NCBI GenBank assembly: GCA_022577435.1
Contig: JAKOON010000056.1
Coordinates: forward strand, 925,415-989,414
DNA from: Embiotoca jacksoni
Taxonomy: Eukaryota; Chordata; Actinopteri; Embiotocidae
Direction of reading: 5' to 3'
DNA: 64,000 bases
Every line of letters starts with the position of its first letter. Within the stretch, counting starts at the first letter, position 1. This document shows, in pieces, positions 37,701 to 52,500 of this stretch. Below the pieces are notes generated by a model, which was given only the letters and a program-made list of their open reading frames with translations, was not told the origin of the DNA and made no database searches. The translations under genes and the position numbers were made by a program.

Positions 37701-38589
37701 TGAAAGAAATACAAAATAAATCACTATTTTTATCAACGTACCCTGAGTCCAGACATTTCTGAAGAGTCATTAAATACATATTGACCTTATCATTTTACAG
37801 TGCTTATGGTCTGTGAGTTTTTGATACAAGAATTCTCAATAACAGTTGTTATATGACATCAAATAATGCAAATGGTTTAAATCCAAAGTATTGCTTCGGT
37901 GCTAAATTAACTCTTTGAGTAACAGTAAACAATATAAACACACAAAAATTGATGATTCATCGTCTTAATTTGCAAAGTACCAATGACAGTAAAAAGAGTA
38001 AATGTTGCTTACTTTCAATTATTGCAATAGATCAGATTAGCAAATCAGATTTAGGCTTTAAGAAAGATAAGAAAAAGAAAGAGAAACAAACAACCTGCCA
38101 TACAAGTACCTTAGTACATTTACTCAAGTAATGTACTTAAGTATGATTTTATGTACTACTTGATTATTTCTATTTGATGCAACTATGTATAATAATATAT
38201 CAGTCAGAGGGACCAAACCACAACTTTAAAAGATTTAAGTTTATTTTATTTATTTTTAAATTGAGCATTTCTACACTGCCGCCTTGGTAGTTTTACATAA
38301 GTAAAGGATTTTAATACTTCTTCCATCACTGCTGCAACTGTTTTTGTGCATTTTTATTGTTATGCGATTACGTATAGTTTGTCCCTCGGCACTGGCCGTA
38401 GTCAAACAGGAAGTTAAAAGTTTCAGGAAAAGGGAGTAGAAAGCATCTACAAGTGATTTCAGGGCTAATAATAGTGCCAAAATGAGCATGAAGGCAATCC
38501 TAATATAATTGTGATTTATCAGTATTAATGTTTGGACACTTACTTCCGTTTATTTTCGGTCTGGAAGTCAATTACGTGCGTTCTGGGTT
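34731..38589. other. il34-lonp2 intergenic region
   Basis: AT-rich with several poly-T runs. Three imperfect ~70-base copies containing GCTAATTTCGCTAAAA start near 36279, 36355 and 36421. An open frame at 36879-37382 begins without ATG and shows no domain. A fish TACTCAAGTA-type repeat lies near 38100-38160. Confidence 0.4.
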
Positions 38590-38750
38590 TTTTTTCGTCG
38601 AGACATTTATTTTGAAAGTATAACCCGGAAGTCTCGTGTTTACACTCGGCTGTCGTCACGGTTGGTGTTTTTCGGTTTGCTGGGGTTGTGTTTTAAAAAA
38701 ACAGTCGCCCGGGTTGTTGTTGTTGTTGTTTTTAAAATAAACTTCCGACT
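38590..38750 (+). promoter_or_regulatory. lonp2: lonp2 promoter / 5' UTR, ETS-type, TATA-less
   Basis: CpG-richer sequence just upstream of the ATG. An ETS motif CCGGAAGT lies at 38625-38632 and the reverse core ACTTCCG at 38741-38747; a further ACTTCCG lies upstream at 38542-38548. No TATA box is evident. A (GTT)5 stretch lies in the leader at about 38714-38730. This is the usual look of a housekeeping vertebrate promoter; the start site is inferred. Confidence 0.6.
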
Positions 38751-38983
38751 ATGGCCTCCGGTGGCGGAATTCAGATACCGAGCCGTCTCCCGCTGCTGCT
38801 GACCCACGAAGGCGTGCTGCTGCCGGGCTCCACCGTCCGCTTCAGCGTGGACTCCCCGCGGAACATGCAGCTGGTGAGCCAGCGGCTGTTGAAGGGGACG
38901 TCGCTGAAAAGCACCATCATCGGAGTGATTCCCAACACCAGAGACCCGCAGCACGACGCCGACGACCTCCCCGCTCTGCACAA
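38751..38983 (+). CDS. lonp2: lonp2 exon 1
   Basis: 233 bases, ends in phase 2 before GTAACA. Encodes IQIPSRLPLLLTHEGVLLPGS and the start of the LON substrate domain, very close to human LONP2. Confidence 0.96.
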
Positions 38984-41900
38984 GTAACAACCCTAGAAGC
39001 TGTTTGTCCGGATAACGACTGAATACTTGGAGGGACTTCTGGAGTTTGTGTTCAGGAGGTGTGACCCAGCAGCTGGTCGTAACCTTCAAGGTGTCCTGTT
39101 TACAGGACGAGATCATGCACAGCTGAAGACATTAAATCTGTCGGGCTTTGATCCATTTTTCTCTGAAATATAACCCTTTTTTTTTTTTTTTGTCTGTTTA
39201 CTGTTTTTGGAGAGTGATGGAAAAAGTATTTAGATAATTTACTGAAGTAAAAGAACTAGTACAGTAAAGTAAAAATACTACAAGTAAAAGTCCTGCAAAA
39301 AAAAATCCTATTTAAGTAAAAGAACTAGTACAGTAAAGTAAAAATACTACAAGTAAAAGTCCTGCAAAAAAAAATCCTATTTAAGTAAAAGAACTAGTAC
39401 AGTAAAGTAAAAATACTACAAGTAAAAGTCCTGCAAAAAAAATCCTATTTAAGTAAAAGAACTAGTACAGTAAAGTAAAAATACTACATGTAAAAGTCCT
39501 GCAAAAAAAATCCTATTTAAGTAAAAGAACTAGTACAGTAAAGTAAAAATACTACAAGTAAAAGTCCTGCAAACAAATCCTATTTAAGTAAAAGAACTAG
39601 TACAGTAAAGTAAAAATACTCTACAAGTAAAAGTCCTGCAAAAAAAAAATCTTATTTAAGTAAAAGAACTAGTACAGTAAAGTAAAAATACTACAAGTAA
39701 AAGTCCTGCAAAAAAATCCTATTTAAGTAAAAGAACTAGTACAGTAAAGTAAAAATACTACAAGTAAAAGTCCTGCAAAAAAAAATCCTATTTAAGTAAA
39801 AGAACTAGTACAGTAAAGTAAAAATACTACAAGTAAAAGTCCTGCAAAAAAAAAATCTTATTTAAGTAAAAGAACTAGTACAGTAAAGTAAAAATACTAC
39901 AAGTTAAAGTCCTGCAAAAAAATCCTATTTAAGTAAAAGAACTAGTACAGTAAAGTAAAAATACTACAAGTAAAAGTCCTGCAAAAAAAAAATCCTATTT
40001 AAGTAACAGAACTAGTACAGTAAAGTAAAAATACTCTACAAGTTAAAGTCCTGCAAAAAAAAATCCTATTTTAGTGAAATGTTTCACTGGTGCCGCTGTC
40101 ATAGTCTTTAATATTGATCAAACATTATGATGCCAGATTTACAAAAATCCCATTTTAATAACACTAAATGACATTTCTGTCCGTTCTTCAGCTGCTGCAG
40201 TGTGACTCGTTCTAGAAACAGTTTATCAGTCAAAAACAATCTCAAGCTGACTTCGACCTTTCATCGGCGGCCCGCCGGGCCTCCGGTTACTAAACAGCAG
40301 TTTTCTTGTCTCTGGACACTAACTGTAAAAAAACAAAACAAAAAAACATGGTTCTCCTGAGAAGCAGTTAATCAGTGACAGAGGCAAACATGTAATTCTT
40401 TCTGTCCAGCTAAAATCACCGATACATGTAATCTCATATTAAAATAGGAAACACGTGTATGTTCGAGGTGTTTTACGTTGGACTACAGAAAGAAAGAAAG
40501 TGAAGCGGTGTCAGACCTCAGTAATGTGACACAGATGTGAGAAGAAAAGACGGATTAATCTCTAAATACGTGTGTTGATGTGTTTTCGAGCCACAACAGC
40601 CTCAGACATAACCGATATCAGCTTTTTTTTTTTTACAATATAAAGGGATCAAAATAAACTTGTCACTTCCGTCTGGTGGACAAATTATTGAATGTTTTCA
40701 AAACATATCTGTGAAGTTTTGTAGTTGAATTTCATGTCATTGATCAGATAACATACTCAGATACTCAACTGCTGTTTTGAAGCTTCGATTCTGGGATTTC
40801 TTTACCAAAGTGACCATTTTTGGGTGAGCTGGTTAGGAGCTATGCCCCGCCCACCTGTACCGGAAACGTGACTGCACCCCAGGCCTGCCAATCAAACCAG
40901 ACACGCCCCCCCCCCCCCAAACATACCTCTCTTTGAGGCCTAATATTGCATTCATGATGTGATTATTTCCAGAAGGACCAGAACTCTGATCTGAAGGAGG
41001 GAATTTAACCAACGACACCACGATGACTTCTGGAAAACATTTACTGACTTTGTATTGGAGACAGAGGTTTTATGGAGCCAGCCCCTAGTGGCCCTCAGTG
41101 GTATTGCATTGGTTTCACTTTTCAGAGCAGAGTCTCCATCCACTTTTATATCCCAGGCCTTAAAGGGAGCTATGTTTGGTGGCCTACATGGTTTGATTGA
41201 CAGGCCATGCGGTGCAGTTTCCTGTATAGGTGGGCGGGGCTTAGTGTCCCTAGGGTTCTCTGTCAGAACCACCCATCGCTGCTCACCAGCTCGTCCAGAA
41301 AAAACACTCAGATCTGCACCAGCGAATGTTTTTACACACACCTCTTATGACAGACCTGTTTGATCCACATCATCTGATCACGTTTGATCGGAGGATGTCG
41401 TCTCTCGGCGTCCTCCTCACGCTCTCCCGCTGCCTCTCTCCTCTCTGTAGAGTCGGTACCGCCGGCATCGCGGTGCAGGTGGTGGGCAGCAACTGGCCGA
41501 AGCCTCACTACAGCCTCCTCATCACCGGGCTGTGTCGCTTCAGAGTGTCGAGTCTGCTGAAGGAGCGGCCCTTCGTCATGGCGGAGGTAAAACTGAACTC
41601 TCGTCATAATGTCCAACTTTTTTTCTTTTTTTTTTTGGGCCGATGAATGCATAAAGTATTGTGAATATTTACCACTCTACAGTAAGAAATACTCTCATGC
41701 AGTGCACTACAAGTACCAGGATGATGCACTCAAAACAGTCAAAACAAAAGAGAAGAAGTGTGAAACGCTGGACACTTTCCACCCTTAAACGGTCTTCATC
41801 TTTGCTACGTAGAGGAAGGGGGCGGGGCCAAATCATTTTCAATTAAAGAAACTGAGGAAGCTGCAGCAAGTGTTTCTTTTTCACTGCTGGACAGAAGAAT

Positions 41901-42623
41901 CGATGTGTTTATTGAGCGTGTTAAAACAGAAAAACCCTTGAAAAGCTGTTTTTTTTAATTGGCTATTATCAGCCGCAGTCCTCAGTATTACAAATATGAT
42001 TTTAATCAGGGCTTAAAGCATTCTTTACTGAGGCTTTCCGATCATTTAAATCCTCTTTTTAATCTATATTTATTTTTCTTGCATGTTCTTTTATTGTCGT
42101 TTAAATGCAGTTTTAATGTCTTATTTTGCGCCTCTGTAAAACCCTTTGAATTTACCTCGTGTCTGCTGCCATCATCACAACAATATAATAATAATTATAA
42201 TAAACTTTATTCATATCGCACTTTTTCTAAACTCAAATTACAAAGTGCTTCACATAAAATAAGCCATTTAAAACAAAACAACAAGTGAATTGTAACAGGC
42301 CTTTAACAACACAATGATCGTATAAAACAAATGAAAAAAGAAACAGCTGATCACTAAAATCAGAAAATAAAAAATATGAAACCGGTAGCAGGACCGTACG
42401 TGACGTCGCCCTTCTGGACTAAACAAACGAAAGCTCTGCACATGTAAACATTTGCTGCTAGAGGTCAGAAACTCCGCCGGGTAACTTCAACCTCTGAATA
42501 TTTATTATTTCCAGTGAAACGTTGTCAAAAGTGCATCCTGCGTTATTAATGGTCCTTTTTTTTTAAATTTTTTAAAGCAACATAGAACCAAAAAAACACA
42601 TGTCGCTCTGTGTGTGTGTGTGT

Positions 42624-42683
<60 letters not shown>

Positions 42684-44528
42684 CTCGGTTATCGTAGGTG
42701 GAGCAGCTGGATAAACTGGAGCAGTACACGAGTCCGGCGGCGGAGGGCGAGCTGGATGGAGAGCTGGGCGAGCTGTCGCTGAAGTTTTACCAAACCGCCA
42801 TACAGGTAGGAGACTTCATAAAATAAAATATATTTCTCTTCTACTTAAGATGAAGGTTTTGTCAAAAAAAAAAAAAAAAAAGTCTTGATTTTTACAGCTC
42901 GTCATCCTGCAAAACAATTAAAAAAATTTGTCACATGAGCGAATAATAACACGAATAAGCAGGTTTATTTAAAAAGTAGTTCTTTATGACAACGATACTA
43001 ACGTGAAAAGAATTCAATCAGAAGACGAGGAGTTCGTTGTCATTGACAAATGTCTGCAAAACTTTTGGGCACTTCAACTGACATATAAGAGTCACAACAG
43101 AGAATTTGTCTTAATTCACCAAATCTCTCGTACTTCGACTTTTCTAACACTCACCGACGAGTAGTTTCCATGGCAACGAGTAGAAGGTAAAAAAAAATCA
43201 CCACAAGGTCACTGAAAATACTGAGTGACAGGTGCTCTTATTTTGAAGGATTTAATTTACCTCAGATTCCAGCAATATTTTACTCATGATTTAACCATGT
43301 AAAACACTTTCTAATGTTGTTGTGAAAAGTACTGTATAGATATTATTATTCATTATTATTATTATTATTATTATGCAAATGATAGAAATGTCACCCGCCT
43401 CCTCTTTACCAAGTGAAATTCATCAAGTGGAACTGAGTGATTTACGACACGCTCGTCCAGTTAAGATTTTCTCCGTGCGGCCGAAAACACAACAGAAAGA
43501 GGGATTTGAGAAAACATAAATATTCTTCCCAAACACGTGATAACCTGATCTGTTCCTGACCTTTGACCTCCGTCTGCCTCTTACCTAATGCTCCCCACAT
43601 TTCCTTCTCATTCATTCAGTCTGTGCGGTAACCGCCTGGGAAACGTTTGCATTACGGGACATCCGCTATCAGTTTTAAAACACAGACACGAACCCGTTCG
43701 GCGCTCACAGCAGTTGCTCAGACGTGACTAATACATTTTGTTTCCCCCCCCCGAGGAGATTTGGCTTTGATTTTCTTTCTCACAGACTAAAGAAACTCCA
43801 TTAGGGATGCTAAAGTGGCTCAAACGTGAAAGAAGTCCTTGTAGATAAATGACCATAAACGCATTATCAGCAGGAAGCATATTCCTCAAAAACACCACAG
43901 CCATACATTTCTGTTAAACCTGTGACCTTTGTTTCATTTAGACCCGGTGTAACGATCCACCCTCGAGGTGTGTGGGTAGTAGATGAGTTGGGATGTGTTT
44001 GATGTAATCAGAATTTAATTTGGAAAAGCTGGGGAAAAAAAACAGTTATAGGAATTCTTCAATATTTTTGTGCAGTATATTTATAATATTTATCTTCTTA
44101 ACAAGACAGTGATATATTGATAATACTAATAATAATAAAGCGTGGAAACAAGTAACAGACAGCTGAAATGTCAGTTTCTGCTTGAAATCGTCTCCGTACG
44201 AACGCCGTACCTCTCCAATAACTGAATATACATCAGCGGTTTTCCCCTCTACGTTTAGACCCGACATCTTCTCCACACCTTCGTGAAACCACGACTTCAA
44301 ATCTTTCAACCTTTCAACTATTCATGTGCGAGCTGGTTTCACTCTCGCCGGCTGAAATCCTGAGACTTTGAACGAACTTCTGGGAATGTCAAACATTTAT
44401 CAGAATAACACGAAACAGACGATATTCATCTCATCGGCTACGGAGATAAACCGCGATGGATTATTCCGGCAGAATGCTGTGATGGATTCAACGAAACACA
44501 CTGAAAACATGCATTGTAATGTCAGTAA

Positions 44529-44587
<59 letters not shown>

Positions 44588-46001
44588 TTGTTGGGTATGT
44601 TGGACATGTCTGTTCCAGTTGTGGCGAAGTTCAGGCGTCTGCTGGACAGTCTGCCCCGAGAAACTCTCCCTGACGTTGTCGCCTCGATGATCCGCACCTC
44701 AAACAAGGAGAAACTGCAGGTGAGGAGACGGTCGGCTCTACATCAAAAACATTCTCTACATCAAAACTGCAAACCTTAAATGGACCGAGACAAAAGATTT
44801 TGGAGAAGACAGTGAAAAGCTTGATCGTGGCACATTTCTAATTATTCTGGTATCAAAGATTTTGCTTCTCATTTGAAAATTAGCACCAGATGCTGTAAAA
44901 AAAAAAAAAAGAGACTTTTTTTCAAAATAAATGTGTTTTTTTCCAGGTCCTGGACGCGTTGAGTTTGGAGGAGCGCTTTAAGAAGGCCCTGCCCATGTTG
45001 ACCAGACAGATCGAGGGACTCAAGCTGCTGCAGAAAACCAGGAAAATTAGTCCTGATAATGAGAAGAGGGTAAACTCACCTTTTGTTTTCTTCTTGTTTT
45101 AACTGCACAAATACGCACATGCACAAACACGTCCCTGTTTCTCATCTGTTCAGGTGTTATCGGTGCGTAAAGGCGCAGCGTTGCCAGGCCGACGGTTCAA
45201 CCTGGACGAGGAGGATGAAGACGACGACGGGGACGACGTTGCGTCCTTGGAGAGGAAGGTGAACGGGGCCAACATGCCCGAAGCTGCATTCAAAGTCTGC
45301 TTGAAAGAACTCAAGAGGTGAATTTTCCCCCCTCAGATTACGCAATCATCCTCTCATTTATCTAAAGAAGGACTTACTATAAAGGTATCTTTTTTTGGTG
45401 AAATTGTGACACAATGCTCCTGGGTGACATTTAATCCATATTTAGATCAAACACTATTACATTTATATATAAAACTTGTTGCGCAACCAGAAAGTTTTGG
45501 TGAAAATCCATCTTTTTCCAATGAGTAGCTCTTCTTCTGCTCTGTTTCTATTTGTGTCAGATTGATGTAACATTTGATCTTGTTAATCTGATTTCAGACT
45601 GAAGAAGATGCCTCAGTCCATGCCTGAATACGCCCTGACCAGGAACTACTTGGACCTGATGGTAGATTTGCCGTGGAACAAAAGCACCAAAGGTAAAGAA
45701 AATTACTGAACCCTTCAGATGAGTCCGGCTTCAGAGAACTTAAGTATGTGCTGCAAAATAAATCTGAAGGACCGTTTTTTTAATAAGCCAATTTTGGAGG
45801 ATGTTTGTCCTTGATGTTTGGGCACATTTCGCCAAACCAGACCGATCTTTCTGATCTTCGTTTTTTTTTTTTTGTTGCTGTCTGGGCTTCGTGTTGTTTC
45901 TTTCTTCTCCAATTCTGTTGACTCGTCCCTCTGCGTCTGTTAATCCTTCACTAACTTTGCTGTTTTCTCTTTCTTTCAACCATCCGTTTCATCAACATTC
46001 A

Positions 46002-46073
<72 letters not shown>

Positions 46074-49000
46074 TCACTCACTCACTCACTCACTCACTCA
46101 CACACTCGTCAGACTGCCTGGACATCCGAGCTGCTCGCACTCTGTTGGACAACGATCACTATGCCATGGACAAGCTGAAGAGACGCGTGCTGGAGTACCT
46201 GGCTGTCAGACAGCTGAAGACTTCGCTCAAGGTGCTTCCTTATTGATGCCGCGATGTCTCCGTGTTGCATGAAGTGATTCCTTTGAATCTTAATTTAACG
46301 GCAGTTCTGTCTTCAGGGCCCCATCCTGTGCTTCACGGGCCCTCCGGGCGTCGGGAAGACCAGCGTGGGACGCTCCATCGCCAGGACGCTGGGCCGGGAG
46401 TTCCACCGCATCGCCCTGGGAGGCATCTGTGACCAATCGGACATCCGAGGACACAGGTATGCCCGTAACGCAAGGTCTCCGGCAGCAGAGGTTTTAGGAC
46501 TGCGGTAGTCGTCTGGTGCAGAGTGGGGGGAGACGGGGAGAGGGGTCCAGCGGACCACACCGGTCACCGCAGTTATATTTAGATATCCTGAAATATGAGG
46601 ATTTATGATAATTCACCGTGGCAAATTCGGTCTCAGGGAATATGTGAGACTGTAATCTTATTTCAAGGCACAGATGATTGAAAAAAATTCCATGTGCTGC
46701 AGCAGTATGAGCTAATTAAAAAAAAATAATCTTCAGTTGTTCCTGAATAGACTCCTGTCTGAGAAAAGCAATGGAACCATATTTTATTTAGCATATTTGT
46801 CCAACAGGCTGCTGCAAGATGTGACCGGACGGCTTGGAAAAGGTCCTGCTGACATGCTCCCAGCGTGCCTGACAGTCCGACTGTGTTTGATTTAAATGAA
46901 CAATGATGAGAAGACACAATGGTGCATGTGGACATGCTGTGTGGAGTTTTTCTCCGACATGGATGTAGACTTACTTGAGTGTTTTGCCAAGAACAGATAT
47001 GTCGACACTTTGATGCAAACATTCGTTTTGCTGCAGAACAGGTGGAGGTCATCAGTGGAGGGATTTTTTTCGTAATCATGTTCATGTTTAGGTTCTTCTT
47101 TGCTTGGTAGAGTTTTAACCTGCATTTGTGGGTGCAGCGAGGGTTTTTAAGAGGTGTTCCTGAGCCCATGTAGTGATTTCCACTACAGAATCATATTTGT
47201 TAACGATCAGACCTGCGTGGAAAAAGTCCTGCTGACATCCTTCCAACGCAGTCCAGGCCCCTAAAAACATTCAACATTCATTGTTAGACATGCCGTTTTT
47301 TTTAGTTGTTCTCTGACAGGAGGTCCACAGTTGTGTGTATTTCTGCTAAAATATACAACAGAGTTGATCTGAGTGGAACCGATCAAACTAACCTGACAGT
47401 CATAAATATGGAGGTTATAAAAGTGGAACATCACATACATAAATTGAACAGTACTGCAGGTTGTCATGCAAACAGGAAAGACGACCCGAATTCAAACCAG
47501 AAGACAGGAACAACTCACAAAAGATGGTAAAGTTAACAGAGTAACATCTGCAGCGTTAATAAATCTGGAAAACGATCTGGAAACAAGGCTGATACATAAC
47601 GGACACTGAGGAGATATATATGTGTGTGTGTACAGATTTTTTATAGCTTAAAGTTAATTTGAACCTGACAACATTTTGGCTCCCTTTACTGAGAGGGATT
47701 CGGCTATAAATTTGGTTTATACTGCAGATAATGTTAAATCATCTTCCCTTCAGTTTTGTTTTTGCCCAAAGTAAACTGTCTGAACAGGAAGCCTCCGTTT
47801 GGAGGGTCGAGTAAAAATCTGAACGCGGAGGACGAGCGGGTGAAGTCGGTGTCGCTCGGAAATTGTTGAGCAGCCGGGAGAAGCAGCGCTGTCAGTGTGC
47901 ACCGTGTGCGTTTCATTGGTGTGATGATGTCGGCTTTGATTTGGTTTGCCTGCTTTATTTGACCTAACTTCGGGAATACGGTGATCCAGGACTTTTCCAA
48001 ATATTGTGCAACAGCACCCTCAGATGGATGAATGGTTAATGAATGGGTGTGCCAAATATGGAGATGAGATGAGAGACAAAAATCCTCTCTTCATTTCTCT
48101 CACATGAAGTAACACAAACAACAAATTCATGTTGAACTCCAGTTCATTGAAAGGTTCACACTCAGTTATTTCACTGCTTTCCAAAGGAGTTTATGTGAGT
48201 GGAGTCTCGGGGGTGGGGAGGACGACCCTGTTGTTTTATAGGACACTAAACACAGTTGAGACTCTTTATCACAGCCAGATGAGAAACGTGTCCGACATAC
48301 CAACAGCAGGAATCCCGAGATGAAAGTTCTCCAACGGTTCGTTACACAATTTGTTACACTTCAAAATGTTCCCGAAGGTTCTTATACCGTTTTATCGGCA
48401 CAGTTTCACGCTTGCAGCTTGTAAACGCTCAAAGCTCGTTCATGCGCTCCGGAAAACGACACGACAAAAAAAAACAACCCGTAGACCAGATCTGTTGTTG
48501 ACCTTCGTCGGCCTTCGGTCTCAGTTTGAAACGCTTCCCGTCCCGTCCGCAGGCGCACGTACGTCGGGAGCATGCCCGGCCGCATCATCAACGGTTTGAA
48601 GACGGTGGGCGTCAACAATCCCGTCTTCCTCCTGGACGAGGTGGACAAACTGGGGAAGAGCCTGCAGGGAGACCCCGCGGCCGCTCTGCTGGAGGTCAGT
48701 GTGTCTCTCGGACGTCTTTATCAAATGTCTTCGACTGATTCCCTAAACAGAACCTGAACCTTTGCCGGCCCGGTGTTATCGGACTGGAACCCGCTGCATG
48801 GACATCTGGGTCCCAAGTGGTTTTGCAGTTACTCGTTTGCATGTCGTTGCATCAGGTTGATTTGGAAACTCCCGGAGCAGCTTTAACCGATCGGAGCCGA
48901 CCACCGAAACTCTCGATATTTCCCGTGGAATCAGTTTACTTCGCTGTGATTATATTTTTTTAAAACCTTTGCAACCATTCCTGGAACTGTCAGGATTCAT

Positions 49001-49490
49001 TCTGCTGCCTCAACGAGCCCTTTTTTTAAAAAAAATAATTGTTTTTGTACGCTTTCCTTCTTTTGTCTTAAAAACAATTTGTGTCTGTTTTAGCTTCCCC
49101 GCTAAAAATAATTCCCTTTGAGTAAAAACACAAAAAAAACACGCTGAAAGAGTCTCCATGTGTCCCCTTAGGTCCTGGACCCGGAGCAGAACCACAGCTT
49201 CACAGACCACTACCTCAACGTGGCCTTCGACCTCTCCCAAGTGCTCTTCATCGCCACGGCGAACACCACGGCGACCATTCCCCCGGCCCTGCTGGACCGG
49301 ATGGAGGTGCTGCAGGTACCAGGTGGGTGCAGCTGTCGGGAGGAGAGGAATCGGGGCTCCGCTGCCTCTTTCCTTTGATCTCGGCGGACAAACATCTTCT
49401 GGTTCTGCTGACTAATCTCAAGCAGAGTGTGCAGTCGAGAAAACAGATGAAACGACGACTCGGTCCAACTGCGTGTCCAATCACTGTTGC

Positions 49491-49566
<76 letters not shown>

Positions 49567-52500
49567 CCATCAAAGTCATTGCTGCCAGCAAGGCAAGTTT
49601 ATTTATAAAGCATCTTTTGATACACTTAGACAGCTTTAAATCAGAGAAAACAAGAATAATTCAATTTAAACAGGAGAAGAACTTTAAGAATAACAATTGA
49701 AAATATTTTTTTTGCATTCAAAGTGCAGTCAGGGCTTTTCTAAGGCGATCTGTCCGCTGGTTCTTGTCCAAGAGGTTCTGCTGTCTTCATGTCACTGCAT
49801 CGCATCAGATAGCTTTTTAGAGATTTATAGACTCGTAACCTTAAAGTCTATTTTGTAACATGCTGGGAGCCAGTGTGTGATTTAAGAACGACAGTGATGT
49901 GTTCTCCTCTTTTACTCATGTAACTCTGGCAGCTGCATTTTAAATCATCTGAAGCTGTTTGATTGTCTGTTTTACTTTTTTGGAGAGTCCAGTCAGAAGA
50001 CATTCGCATTAATCCCTCCAGATAGATATACAGATGTGGATGAGCTTCTCCAGATCTGACTTAGACAGGAAATCTCTTATCTTGTTTGTGATAAAATGCT
50101 GGTTTTTGACATGACTGCTCATCAGCACCAAGATTAAGTGCTAATTCTTGAGATTTTAGGGGCTTTCCAACGCAGATAGTCAGCTCGTCTGTGCCTCTCA
50201 TGGCTATTCACAAATGAAACAGTCTCTGTTTTATCTTTATTTGTTGTTAATGATGTGTTGAGGCAGTTACAAAGTGATTTGAGGGGACTGTCGGTTGTTT
50301 GGGGAGAAGGGCGAGTAAATCTGTGTATCGTCTGCGTAGCTGATAAGATATTCTGTAGCTTTGTCGGATTTGACCAAGAAGCATCTGATTACACCACAAC
50401 GGTCCAGCAGTTAAAACACTCGCTACCAATATATGAAATAGGGTTGCAGCGGCATGTTATGGTGTAAAAAAAAATCCTGGTTATCATACTGTTTACAATC
50501 TAACCTGTGTTGAAAAAACAATTGTGCAACCAAATGCCGATTCTAGCACTTGTGATGTCATTTTTCACCATTTTCAGAATTTAAGTTAATTAAAGGAGAA
50601 AATAATCAGCTGATTAATCCACAATTGGAATAATTATTTGTTGTAAATACATGCAAACCCGTTTTAAAAGAACTCCACCTCAACCAGCTACAACAAAGAT
50701 CCTGCTTTCACATAAATGCATTTTATTTATTTTCAAAAGGGAGACTTTTTACACTTCAAATATAATTATTATTAATTTAATAATTATTTTGTGGAATAAG
50801 AAAAGGTTCTTCCACTGGTTTCAGTATCTGCTGGATTGCATTTATTTTTTTCTTTTAACTGTCCATCGTTTCAGGCTACACGCAGGAGGAGAAGGTAGAG
50901 ATCGCTCACCGTCACCTGATCCCAAACCAGCTGGACCAGCATGGACTGACACCTCAACAGCTGCACATACCTCAGGAGACCACGCAGGATGTAATCAGCA
51001 GGTACACACACACACACTGACTGCACCACAGGCCTGTCAATCAAACAGACACGCCCCCAAAAACAGGTCTTCTTGAATCTTCTTTTCTAATGAATGAGGG
51101 ATTATTTTCAGATGGACCTCCAGAAAACTAATAAGAAGGAGTGACTTTAGCTAACAACACCGAGATAACTGATGGACACATTTTATTCACTTTGGATTTG
51201 ATGAGAGAAGTTGAATGGGAGTCTATGGAGCCGGAGGCTTTTTGGAGCCAACCTCTAGTGGCACTCGCTGGTATTGCAGCTGAAGACACTTCTGCATCGG
51301 AACCATTTTTCAGACCCGGAAGCTACGAACACTTTTTATATAGAGTCATCGGTCATTCCCCAATTGTCTTCCCCCATTTCCTTTGTGCACTTTACTGTCT
51401 TTGACGAATAAAGGCAAAAAAAAAAAATGCCTAAAAAATATTCCACAAACTGTTCTACTACCAGACCACTGCTCTTATCTGTATCACAGCTTCATTAAAA
51501 GATAATCCCAACTTCATATCCACCCAAAATAAAATTCTTATTTATGAAATAGATTGACAAAGATGAAAGCAAGAATTAGTTTGTCATTTTAATTTGTTTG
51601 TCAGTTTGTTTTGTTATTTTGTAAATCCCTGGTGTTTTTCTTTTTTTTCATTTCAGTTCACAAAAATGTTTTTTTCTCCTCTAGTTTTTTTTAAATTGTG
51701 TTAGTTTAATGATAATAACCTTCGTTGGCTGCGTCCAGCCTGCGAAGGAGGAATTCATGTGTGTGTGATGTGCGGTGAGCGCGGCCAGCTGGCAGCTCAC
51801 ATCTGAGGCTGACGTGGAATTTCGAATCGAATGTTGACCTGGCGCAGCGACCTTTTGATCGGAGCGAACATCCTGCAGACAGACGGCCGAGTTCAGCCTT
51901 CATCCCGCCGGTCGGGATGCATCGCAGACGGTCTCTCCGACGCGACCTGCACTCCGGTCTGGTTGCTGTAGCGACAGCCAAAAGCTCACAGCTTCACACT
52001 CATCTTCTGAGGGATACTTACGACGTTTTGATTTTTCTGTTTGTTCGTTGTTGTTTTTTTCCAGATACACCCGAGAGGCGGGCGTGCGCTCCCTCGAGAG
52101 GAAGATCGGGGCGATCTGCCGAGCCGTGGCCGTGAAGGTCGCCGAAGGTCACCTGCTCACCAAGACGGAGACTTTGACCCCTGAGAGCTCGACCCGGCCG
52201 GGAGGTGAGAGCCCGTCTGTTTGCTCTCCGTCTCTCTTGGTGGCCGGCGGGATTGAAAGGGGGAGTTTGATGGTTAACTTCATGTCATCACAGACCTGCT
52301 GGCTCGCACACACAGCTTGCACATAAAACGGCAAACCATAAAAGTCTGTGATAAAGAACAGGGGACAACAGAAAATAGCGTGACAGTAAAACCGGCTTTT
52401 ATGAGTCAAACTGGTTCAGTGCTTTCAGCTTTTATTAGATAATTACCGCAAATAGGAAACACTCCTCCGTGAAATGGATTCAGAGGCAGAAGTCACAGAG

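Noticed and set aside
44046..44309. Minus-strand frame in lonp2 intron 3 (KDLKSWFHEGVEKMSG...)
   Set aside because: It has a protein-like charge pattern, but I recognise no family; ends in AT-rich filler and lacks splice sites. A decayed pseudogene fragment cannot be excluded; a translated search would decide.
46663..47169. 168-codon minus-strand frame in lonp2 intron 9
   Set aside because: Cys/Ser-rich, no family resemblance, inside an intron; probably chance.
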